From contig CABFPE010000121.1 of NCBI GenBank assembly GCA_900660155.1, positions 1,528,767 to 1,592,766 on the forward strand: DNA of 64,000 nucleotides. The letters are read 5' to 3'. The notes under the pieces were generated by a model. The model had not been told where the DNA came from and did not search any database. It saw nothing but the letters and a program-made list of their open reading frames with translations. The translations under genes were made by a program, and so were the position numbers. Each line of letters begins with the position of its first letter. The first letter of the stretch is position 1. Shown here piece by piece: positions 34,691-44,670 of the stretch. This DNA is from Hofstenia miamia. Its lineage: Eukaryota; Xenacoelomorpha; Acoela; Hofsteniidae.

Positions 34691-35760
34691 AACTAAAAGT
34701 CAATGCAAAAAATCCATTGGAAACATTAATAAGTAAACCCTTGTCATTGAGTATCAAGCTGGAAAACAACAACAGGATTAAAAAAGGCAACAATAAAATA
34801 TCTGATAATGATACAGAACAAACCACAGTAAAAATAGAGATAGTGGAGGAAAAATTGAAGTTAAAAAGACCACACTAGGAATGATAAGAGTGAAAGCTAA
34901 AGACTGCAATTTAAAAGCACTATGATAGACTGACACATAATGCCACAAATCTGGCTTGAAATGTCACAAAACCAAGACTTCCTTAGACAAATAAATGTAA
35001 TATACAAATTTGAATGCTTCTATGATGAGGACAACCTATCTGAACTAGAATAACTAGAAGGATTCATGGAAATAGATACAGAAGGAGAAGACCAGTAATA
35101 CTGTCTTATTATTGACAAACCTGTCAGAGGCCAATATATTACCCATATAAATAAATGGGGGCAGTATTGATGTCTTGGTTGATACAGGTGCTGACATATC
35201 AGTGATTAAAACCAAGTGCACAAACAAACTGTGTTATCAAAGAGAATGGGAAAATTGAAACACAATTTTATCAATGCATCAATAGACTATATGGAAACAA
35301 AATGAAGCCTAAAGAAGTCAATCTAAAAATTGCGGTTTTTCTACATAAGTGACAGTAATCAACACACAGAGGAACTCACTGGCATATCAAATAATCTTGT
35401 GGAGTTATTTCAATCTTAAAGGAAATTTGCAACTGCAACCAAACCAATGGAACTACCATGAAATCAAGACAACAGATATGGGTTGAGATAATATAATGAT
35501 ATATGATTAAATAGGGATAAACATGAAGAGAGGAATGATACTAACAAGCTTATGTGTGGTGAACAATGTACTGATTATGAATTATATAAAGAAAATTGTA
35601 AATCTTAAGCAAGAGGAAGTGATGATATTGGGAACAGCAATATGGGTCAAGAGAAAATCCACCATAAAAAGAATAAATGCAATCACAAAAGAGGATGATG
35701 ATAAACTAGAGAAAACCCCAACACTAAATGATGAGGACTACCAGCATCTAATCTGATGAA
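34690..35760 (+). mobile_element. Fossil piece of an LTR retroelement with an aspartic protease motif
   Basis: An A-rich, coding-like stretch contains INGGSIDVLVDTGADISVIK, the active-site signature (DTGA) of retroelement aspartic proteases, at about 35150-35210. This fits the gag-pol junction of a Ty3/gypsy-type element in plus orientation. It is old and broken, with several breaks over about 1 kb. Flanking terminal repeats were not identified. It may be the 5' part of the element whose polymerase lies at 42.5 kb, with other elements inserted between, or a separate copy. Confidence 0.6.
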
Positions 35761-35888
35761 AGAGAGAACAATTTAGAACCCTGCTGTGAAATCCTCTACA
35801 AAAAAATCCTTGATGGCAACTGTTTCAACTTGATTATTTATCAGCAGCAGATTTACTCTAAACTATTACTTTACAAGTGTACATAATT

Positions 35889-35908
35889 TATATATATATA
35901 TATATATA
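35889..35908. repeat. (TA)n microsatellite
   Basis: A short pure TA run. Confidence 0.9.
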
Positions 35909-36419
35909 GATTGTTAGTTAATGTTAACATCCAATGTTATCTATTAGAATTCACCTGTTGAATGAAAGTTAATTTAGAGTTATAGAAAATGAGCAGTAAT
36001 TGGCAAAAGGTTCATTTATGTAAAGATTAGATTTAGTTAGTTTGTTTTTGTGTTTCATTGCTTCCTATCTCCATTTTAATCTTACAAAACAGCATTACTT
36101 TCAGATGGTTAAATAGCCATCACCATTGCCAATTAGAAATTTAGAAAATTATAAGCATTTTGATAATTCTATGTAATAGTCAACTCAAGAAAAACAGAAC
36201 TAAACTCTACTAAGAATTTATTGCCACTGAAATTATTCTAGCATGTTTTTCTTTCAATAACAATTTCAACTTCATATTTTGGCTTACCTCAATCAAAATT
36301 CAAACAATCAACTTTTTTGCCATACTATTCTTTGACTTGTTTTAACAAAATTACTAATAAATATACAACAAAAAAATCACTAACCATTATTCTAATTAAA
36401 ATTGATTTAAGTACACTTA

Positions 36420-37040
36420 ATTAATAGAGGTGCCTATATTTTTGCAACCTTTCATCAAAAAATGAAGCTGGCAGGAATGTGTTTACATTTGCATTCTGTC
36501 ACAGGATCATTGTTCATGTCACATTGGCTTTTAATGCTTCTTTCATTATCTTAATTTGTTTATGTATCTCTTTCATCAGATGGAGGTTAATCACATTCCA
36601 TGAATATTCATTCAGAATTCTTGTCATCTATTGCTAGCTTTTTGGATTTTATGTATGCAGGGTTATTTGTTATTTCTTCTGCCTTTGTAAATTTGCTGCA
36701 TATGAATTTTTTTCTGACATAGGCTTTTCCTTTATCTTCCATTTTGGCATCACCATTGGGATATGTATTGTTGGAGGCAGTCTGAGGGTTAATAGTTCTT
36801 TTTTCATCATAATTTCCTTCTAGTTGCTCTGGCTATTGCTTTGCTTATAGTTGCTGGATAGTTAGCTTTACATTGTGTCACCTTGTCCCTAAATATTGTG
36901 GACAATACAAATTGTTTCAGTTGTAGTACATCCTTGTGTCTTATTTTTAGCTTAGCTGTTATGCATTCCACATCAATGGCCACTTGATTTTCTTGCCTTA
37001 CCAATTCATTGAGTTCCTCATCTGTGAATGCCTTCATATA
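36420..37040 (-). mobile_element. Fossil A-rich coding block, inverted copy 1
   Basis: On the minus strand this segment is clearly related to plus-strand 40210-40560. Shared peptides include HIPMVMPKWKIKEK versus KIPMVMPRWKIKEK, SYAANLQR versus SYAGSLQR, and KEIHKQIKIMKEAL versus KEIHEQVKITKESV. Its upstream part holds a 76-residue open frame beginning MKAFTDEELNELVRQENQ. I do not recognise the protein. It may be a gag-like product of the local retroelement family. It is broken. The block abuts a TA microsatellite at 37036-37060. Confidence 0.5.
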
Positions 37041-37060
37041 TATATATATATATATATATC
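37036..37060. repeat. (TA)n microsatellite
   Basis: A short pure TA run at the edge of the inverted A-rich block. Confidence 0.9.
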
Positions 37061-37870
37061 ACTCTCTGTATGTTTTCAATATTTATATTTCAACCTCTGT
37101 ACAAAAGTTGCTAAAAACTTGCTCTCTGTACAACTTATATTTATATCTTATTCTGTACAATTTTTCAAAAAAATCCAAAAAAATTTTTTTCATTTATTTC
37201 TCACTTGTGTGCTTTTTATAATAATTATGTATAGAAATCTTATTTTCACACTATTATCCTAAACATTATTTAATCTGGACATTGATTAATCCAGATAACT
37301 CAGTAGTTTGGAAATATTTAAATAATTTAGTTTATATTATATAGTAATAATGAAATTATTTAATCTGAAATAAATTATTTGCTCATATTTTTTTATTGGT
37401 TGCCTGCCATCAATGTTCTCTAATCCAGATTAATTGAAATCTAAAATTTGGTAAAACCTTAGCAAATTTTAAGTTATATGATAGTATTGACAATTTATAT
37501 TTTGCCATTTAGCAAGATTGATCATATTTACAAGCAATCTGTCTAATCTGGACATCTAAAAATTTTCATAGTATCAGCAATTATTACTAGTTTTCACAAT
37601 TTCTTAATTTAGTAAAAAATATCACAAATAACAAACAATTGCTTAACAAGAATATTTTGCTTTATTCTCTAATTTGTCTATTCTGGAAATAAAATATTTT
37701 TAAGCAACATAAAATATGTTCAGCTTCACTGTTTCCAAAATATTAAAATACAATTAATCTTTATTTAATTTTCATGATCCTTTGTATTTTATATTTATAG
37801 TCTTCTATTATACAGATATGTGGTCAAAACACTTCTAGATGCACTTGTTCTAATGCACCATTGGATTGGA
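37061..37870. other. AT-rich stretch, no gene recognised
   Basis: Repeated words of the type TCTAATCTGGACAT and TAATCCAGAT occur at about 37270, 37300, 37420 and 37545 in both orientations. This could be the 3' non-coding end of the adjacent hAT relic or of another element. Confidence 0.4.
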
Positions 37871-37877
37871 CATAAGC

Positions 37878-38867
37878 TTACCAAATTATGCACAAGCTCA
37901 TTTTTTTGAAACATTGACTCAAATATACTTTGATAGAATTAGAAGTGTCCCTGATGAATTGAAGCACATTAGAAATAGGAGAAACTTCTTTTGTAGCTTT
38001 CTGAAGGGCTAGATCAAGGGAATGATTAGCACAGTGTAGGTAAAGTATAATTGGTGCTTTTTTGTGAAGACACACACTTAAACTCCTTTTACCACTCTGC
38101 ATTATTTTCCACTGAATATCATGAGCAAATATTTCCAATATTTCATTCTGAATTTTGTCAGAAATCCAATTGTCTCTCCTCTTAAGTCACAATGTCAGCT
38201 CTGGAACATCCACACTTCTTTCTTTTAACAGTTGATAAAAGTTCCCATCTTGATGGTGATCACTGTAAAGTGAGGCTTTGCCAGGTAACAAATCAAAGAA
38301 AAGATAAGCAATAATTTGCTTGTCTTGGCATTGTTTACTAAGCAATGTGTTAATAGGCTCACAAGTTTGTGCACAAAGGTTTTGCACTGCCTCTCCATGA
38401 AACTAAGACTTTTCATGTTGCTGGAACCTCTCAGTGGCTTTTTTCCAGTTTGAAATCCCAGTTGTAATAAATACTGCATCACAGCATGTGTTTGGCCTTA
38501 GGATCCTTTTAGAATTTGCTGAGGCACATATAATGCAAAAAAAACAGAGTCACCATCAACACAATAGTGAAGCCATTTCCAAATCTCAAACCACTTGTAT
38601 TGACACCTTCTTTTAGCTTCCCCAATTGATGTGGTTGGAAAGTTGAAATCAGGACTAGGTTGAAATTCAGAAGCTAGTATTGGCATGATTTTTGGCTCCC
38701 CAAAACTTGAAGATGTCCCAATCCTGTGTTGATATAGGCATTGGGGAGGGAGTAGCTGGCAGTGGCTTTATTTTTGGATCTCTGGAAGTTAAAGATATGA
38801 TGTTGAAAAAAGCACTTAGGGTCGGCTGACTCTTGTCTTTCTTCATCTTCTTGGCTGGGTTATCCAT
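37878..38867 (-). pseudogene. ZMYM1-type hAT transposase relic (TTF finger region)
   Basis: The start is MDNPAKKMKKDKSQPTLSAF, followed by a Pro-rich linker. Then come CQYKWFEIWKWLHYCVDGDS (TTF-type finger region, family pattern W..Y.WL.Y....D.VFC..C), FQTGKKPLRGSSNMKSLSFM, and ILYLHCANHSLDLALQKA (family pattern VHC..H.LNL). This order is that of hAT proteins annotated as ZMYM1-like or 52-kDa repressor-like. It is broken by multiple stops and frame changes. Several finger cysteines are replaced, and the C-terminal dimerisation block is absent here. A PIP-box-like QPTLSAFF occurs at residues 14-21. The 5' end may reach the GGGGCAGCTGCCCC-rich site at about 39.57 kb. Confidence 0.7.
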
Positions 38868-39690
38868 TTATTCAATCTAAATTTTAAAAAGAATGATTTA
38901 ATTTTGAATCTTAAATGTAATTATGATTTTGTTGTAATTATATTATAACCAGTAAAGTGCTATTAGTTCATGGTAACTTTGCTCAATTCATTACTTTGTA
39001 ATATCAGTAATATTAAATAAATCCCTAGGTATCTTAATTTGTCTAATTTGCAGATTTTTTTCACATTTAGTTTATCACTTTCAACAGTATTTTGTCAATA
39101 TCACAAAATGCAACTTCCTCAATGCAAAGTAGCCCCTATTATATAATAGCAAACAAGCCAATAGGTGTACTTACACAAATTTTCTTGTCAAATTTGCACT
39201 TTGCCTTCTTATATTTGTAAAGAGTGAGCATTGAGCAATGCTCCTTTTGTGAGGTGATAATTTTATCTTTTTTATATTATGTATGTAAGGTGAACTAATA
39301 TTTATTTCTAATGTCAATCAGTAGATAGTCTTAAATAAAAGGACTTAATATGTAAGTGATACAATTACTATAAAACCCCTCAACAGTTATGTATAGTAAT
39401 AGAAGCATAGATATAGGTATAAAAATAAATACTGTTTGTAACATGTGCATTGTGCAATTCTAATTTGATTTAAGTTATTGCCATTAGAGTTCAAAAAAAT
39501 TAATTTCTTAACTTAAATTTGGGGGTGGCAAAACATACATCTTACCCTGAAGGATTATTGTTGGGGGCAGCTGCCCCTTTTGCCCCCTACTTCTCTCGTC
39601 CTTGAAGGTGATTGACAAAATGGTAAAGGTTGGAATCAAGGATAGCAGTAGATTTTTTCATGTAGGCACAAAAGATGAAGCCTTGGGATA
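38868..39690. other. AT-rich stretch with a GGGGCAGCTGCCCC-type site
   Basis: Mostly featureless. At 39526-39590 the sequence GGGGGTGGCAAAAC, then GGGGGCAGCTGCCCC and TTTGCCCCCTACTTC, resembles the CCCC-rich termini often seen in ZMYM1-type hAT elements, so it may be the terminus of the relic at 37.9-38.9 kb. A related GGGGGCCC...CCTGCCCCCTCCC word lies at 42436-42460. Confidence 0.4.
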
Positions 39691-40925
39691 CAATGAGGAG
39701 ATGGAATAACAGACCTTCAAATATGATGCAGTCTGAATCAAAGAAAAGAGTTACAGCAGGTGTGTCATGACATGAAGGTGGACAAACCAACAGACAAAGA
39801 TTGGCTAAAGATAGGAATTAAATCATCTACAAGAACATACCATGAGTCCAAGAAGAAAATACTAAAAAAAATTGAGCATAGCTGGAAATTACAGATGAAA
39901 GTGATATTTAGGAATATATTTCCAGAACTAAATTGCCCAGTAATCAAATACAGACATACAGCATGAATTATGGCAATATTCCTAACTGAAGATAACAAAC
40001 TAAGAGCCCTGATAGATAGAATAACCAGAATAAGAATAGCAAACAACAGAAGTAGTGAAATAACCGTATTGCTGATAGAACCAAATATTAAGAACTGGCT
40101 ACTGGCAAACATAAAGGTCAGTATGTTCCCAGTTAAAAGTAAAAAAGCAATGGCTCAATATGAAAAACTATTTACAACAATTGCCAATTGCAAAGTGCAA
40201 AGAGTGATGATGGGAACAGAAGAAGTGCAAGAGAAAATGATGAAATAAAACTGTTAGTATGCAGGCTGCCACCCCCCTCCCATTAAAGATACCAATGGTA
40301 ATGCCAAGATGGAAGATAAAGGAAAAGACAATAGTGAAAATACCAATGTTAGAAGAGACTTCATATGCTGGGAGTTTGCAAAGGGTGGAAGAGCAAATTA
40401 AAAAGTCAGCAAATACAAGATCCAGAAAGCTAGCAGTTAAAGGCAAAAACTTGGAACACATATTTATCAAAAGGGACCTAACTCCATATCATTGGTTTAA
40501 AGATGGAAAAGAAATTCATGAACAAGTTAAAATAACTAAGGAATCAGTAGAAGCCACAAAACCAAGGACAATAGTTCTATATGCAGGCGAGAATCATCTG
40601 GTATTGCTAGATATGTGGGAAAGTAACTATAAATACTATGACATATCAAAGGGAATCAAAATCTAACTATGATTGGACCAAACAAGAATGACCCTAAGAA
40701 CATGACAGAGAAAGATATTAAAGATAACATAAGTTTCTTCTTTAGGGATGTGGCCAATCCCACCAAACTGGCAAAAGTATTCAAATTCTTTTATCCAGAC
40801 AGCAAACTAGATGTCTCACTACTGCACTCAGTAGCAATCTATCCACATATGACAATGATGACACTACACAAAATACTAGTATTTCTTGATAGCACTGAAA
40901 ATCAATTTTTGTACACCATCATGTG
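39690..40925 (+). mobile_element. Fossil A-rich coding block, copy 2
   Basis: Several adjacent open stretches in plus orientation share an A-rich base use. Recognisable words are KIPMVMPRWKIKEK, SYAGSLQRVEEQIKKS, TIVLYAGENHLVLLDM and ISFFFRDVANPTKLAKVF. The middle part matches 36420-37040 on the opposite strand, so this is a repeated, once-coding unit. I do not recognise the family. Position just 5' of the polymerase remains suggests a gag-like region of the same LTR element, but this is inference. It has a handful of breaks and is truncated by a LINE fragment at about 40925. Confidence 0.5.
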
Positions 40926-41490
40926 ACAGAAATATTTCGTAGCAAGAAATATTTCATGTAATGTACATGTAAAACATCGAAATTCATTGAGTTAAATGCT
41001 TTAATTAAATCAAGTGGGGCTACTGCTGTGAACAAATTTTGATTTAAATTTATTTTAAGTTTTTCTGTGATTGATAAAATCGCATCAGATGTGCTTAATT
41101 TAGGTTGAAATTCAAATTGATTATCATTAATATACTTATACATTTGTGCAGCTAAAGGCTTTTCAAATATTTTTGAGAAAGGGTGTGTTATGCTAATTGG
41201 TGGATAGTTCATATGATATAGAGGGTCTCCTTTTTTATGTAATGGTGAAATACCTGTTTGTTCTAAAAGAATAAGAAAATCATTATTTATAATACTTTGA
41301 TTAAATGCTACAAGCAGGTATTCACCAAAAATATAAAAATATTTTTTAATTATCCAATACTGTAGGTTACTTGATCCACAAGATTTATGATTATGTAGCT
41401 TATTTACAATATTTTTGAGCTCATAATAGGAAATTAAGTTGAAAATGAACTTGCTTCTTTCTATTACTGGGTTGATTTGATAAAAAGTTT
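40925..41490 (-). mobile_element. LINE (non-LTR) reverse transcriptase fragment
   Basis: Minus-strand frames read KNIVNKLHNHKSCGSSNLQ, GISPLHKKGDPLYHMNYPPI and SKIFEKPLAAQMYKYINDNQ, then FQPKLSTSDAILSITEKL and LDLIKAFNSMNFDVL. These are the RT finger and palm landmarks of CR1/RTE/Jockey-like LINEs (family patterns P.FKKGD...NYRPIS, HQFGFR..ST.DAI, LDLSKAFD.V). It is truncated before the catalytic YADD motif and carries at least one frame change. LDLIKAFN departs from the usual LDLSKAFD. Confidence 0.85.
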
Positions 41491-41689
41491 CTATTTTCTT
41501 TAAAATTGAAATTGAATTTACCCAAATTTTTCTTTCAAAACCAACTCAATTCTGGGTTGCAAATTAGCAGTACTTGTTTCAATTCATCTATGGATACACT
41601 TGAAAAATTCTGGCTTTCAAGTTTTACAATGTAATGGACTTATTGGCATGGTAAACTCTGGCTTTCATCAAACCCCAGAAGTAATTATC

Positions 41690-42410
41690 AAGTGGACTGT
41701 GATAGGGTGAACGTGGTGGCCATCAACGTCAATATTTACCACCAATCACATGATTTTCATCCAGTTCTGTCTTTAAAAAATCATGGGAAATTTTAGAGAA
41801 ATGAGGTGTGGCCCCATCATGTTGGAAAATGAAGTCAGAGTGCTGCTGATAGTGAGCAAGTTCTGGAAGCAACCTGGTATCTAACATATCCTTGTAATCA
41901 TTACCTTTGATTGGCCTGTTAAAAAGATAGGGGTCAGTTTGAATTTGGACGAAAATCCCATCCAAACCAATAGCTTTGGAGAATGTAAAGACTTTGTTAC
42001 TGTTCTGTGTGGATTCTGAAAAGCCCATATTGTGCAAATTTGCTTGTTCACATTTCCATCCAAAAGAATTATAAGCCTCATAACTCCAAAAAAATACTTT
42101 CCCAAAGTAACTGATGATTCAGAAGCCACTGGCCTAACTCAAAACGGACTTCATTATTAGATTCAGTAATTGTTTGAACAGTTTTAGGATGGTAGGGATA
42201 CACTCCATTATACTGAAATATTCGGTAGACAGTTGTTTGTGGGATACCAGAATCTAGAGCTACAGAAGGTACTGATGAATATCCCTCATCATTTCTTGCA
42301 GCCACATTTCATTAAGAGATTGTTATCCTGATTTTGAAGAATCATGAAGTGAATTTGTTGGTTGAAATTTCTTTATAATCCGAGATATTGTAGATTGTGG
42401 GAATTTGTTG
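41690..42410 (-). pseudogene. Mariner-like (IS630-Tc1-mariner) transposase relic
   Basis: Minus-strand frames run through YSSVPSVALDSGIPQTTVYR (helix-turn-helix) and PYHPKTVQTITESNNEVRFE. Next are PHRTVTKSLHSPKLLVWMGF (end of the first catalytic region), LLPELAHYQQHSDFIFQHDG with ATPHFS (second catalytic Asp), and WPPRSPYHSPLDN (third block, normally WPPRSPDLNPLDF). The usual DEA/DES motif at the first catalytic Asp is not recognisable, and the third block has lost its SPD Asp. At least two frame changes are present. It is related to the family relic at 21350-21992 but more complete at the C-terminus. Confidence 0.8.
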
Positions 42411-42527
42411 GGTTTCAAGCATTGAAGTATTTAGAGGGGGCCCTTGCACCTGCCCCCTCCCTCTTTGGGGCATTCCAATTTCAACTCATTCTCATATGAT
42501 TTAATCAATATATTGGTGAACAGTTTT

Positions 42528-44670
42528 TTTGTTTTGCATTGATTTCAGGCAACTTAACAACATCACTATTAAAGACGCATACCTGCTGCCACATGTAGAT
42601 GACATCCTTTACAGCACAGCCAAATATAAAATCTTCTCCACACTCAACTTGTGCAAAGCCTATTGGCAGGTGCTGATGAGAGAAAAGGACATTGAAAAAC
42701 GGCCTTCATTACACCCTATGGCCTATTCAAATGGCTCTACATGGCCTTTGGTTTATGTAACACCCCTGCAACCTTCCAATGCTATGTCACAAAATTCTAA
42801 CCAAAGAAAACTGCAAACTCTGTGAAGGCATAGCTGCATATATTGACCACCATTTCTGAGCATGCAAAAGAACTGAACACCACACTAAGATTACTACTAC
42901 AAGTGAACGCAAAAAGGGTGCACTCTTGCTAAACATCACATACTCTTCCTAGGAAGAAACATCACACAAGGAAAAATAAAACTAAATGACAATGTGAACA
43001 GCTCATAGACGAAATTCAAGCTCCAAAAACAATCAAAGACATACAAAGAATTTTTGGCTTCATAAACTATTACCAAATGTTTATTCCAAACTTGGCTGAA
43101 AAGACAAAACACATGTCAAACTTACTTAAAAGCCACAATTCAACTGGACATGGGAACACCAAGAGGAGCTAAACACTTTAAAGAAAACAATCAAAAACAT
43201 TGAATCACTGAACTCACCAATGCTGAGAGACCTGTTCATACTAGACTGCGATGCCAGCACAGTTGCAATCAGCTCAACACTCAGCCAAATACCAAATGGA
43301 ATCGAAAAACCAATACAGTGGTTCAGCAGAAAACTACATGGCAGTGAGAAAAACTACGGAGCCACCAAACTCGAATTGAATCATTAAAAAAATTCCGCCA
43401 CTTCCTTATAGGAGAGAAGACATTCACAGTCTGCACAGACAACAGCAGCCTATGTTGGCTTAAAAAATATGCCGGAGACTGTTCAAAGATCATAGCAAGA
43501 TGGATAGAATACCTGCATGATTTCAACTTCATGATAGAACACCAAAAAGGTAAACTCCACACAAACATCAACATATGGACCACTCTGCCTCAATATCAGA
43601 GAGACCTAAAGAAAGAACAAGGTACACCAAGACAATTTCATTTCATACCGCAATGCCAATACAAAAAACTACCAGATAAAACACAGATAGGAATGGCCAC
43701 CCAATCAAACCCATGCTATCAATCTTCATTAAAGAAGAAATAACATCACACAAAATAGCTAATGCACAAGCCAATGACAAAATCCTCTGTCAGGTAATAC
43801 AATGCATTAACAACCCTACATTCATCATGGACTCCATGGCAACATGCTATTACTGCACACATACATGGAAATTAACAGATTCTGGCATATTATATGAAGC
43901 AGTGAAGACATGAAACCTAATTGCATTACCAGAATACTATAAAAGAGAAGTCATCAAAAAAAATCATGAACAAGGACACAAAGGGGTGTACCAGACAGAA
44001 CTAACCATTCATGAAAATTTCGTCACCCCCTACTTACAACCAACAATAGAAGACGTTATCAACAAATGTCAATCGTGTATCCTGCTCAACACATCTCACT
44101 TCCCGGGACGATAGGCCCCACTAGAAAAAATCTCAGACAAACACACAAATTCAATAGTAAACGCCAACATAGAACAACTCTCAAGAGACAACAAAGGCTA
44201 CTCCTATGTATTGGTCATGGTTGACCACTTTATGAAATACTGCAAAATGATACTGCTATGCAACATAAAAGCATCAACAACTGCTGAAGCCGTCATTAAC
44301 AACTGGGTGTGTGCATTTGGCCTGATGACTCAACTCATAACAGACCAACTGAAACAGTTTGAAAGCTCTATTTCAATCACTAGCAGAAAAATTGGAAATC
44401 CTACATACACACAACTATAAACCATTATCAAGCCAATGGCGCAGTTGAATGAGTGAATCAAACTCTCCTAAAATTAATGAGAACAATAACATCCAAGTAG
44501 GAGGAAAGAAATGGCGAGAAATACTACCAATGATTGAGTATTTCTACAACACATCAACACACTCGACTACCAAAGTCTCGCCATATAAAGCAATGTTAAG
44601 CCACAAGGCCCCAACCCCATCTCCATGCTATTCCACGGTTACACCAGTACAATCAACAACAACTATGTGA
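42528..44670 (+). mobile_element. Fossil Ty3/gypsy-type polymerase: RT, RNase H, integrase
   Basis: The order is typical of Ty3/gypsy pol in plus orientation. RT words are FCIDFRQLNNITIKDAYLLP and IFSTLNLCKAYWQV at 42.53-42.67 kb, and IFGFINYYQMFIPNLAEKT near 43.05 kb. RNase H words are QWFSRKLHGSEKNYGATKLE and FTVCTDNSSLCWL at 43.3-43.5 kb. Integrase words are QGHKGVYQTELTIHENF (zinc-binding region) and YSYVLVMVDHFMKYCKMI (core), with YNTSTHSTTKVSPYKAML near 44.55 kb. It is old, broken by roughly ten or more changes, and not flanked by recognisable terminal repeats. Confidence 0.9.

Noticed and set aside
36984-37262. Plus-strand open frames of 92 and 70 aa rich in Tyr/Ile/Phe
   Set aside because: They cross a TA microsatellite and AT-rich DNA, with no family and no splice support.
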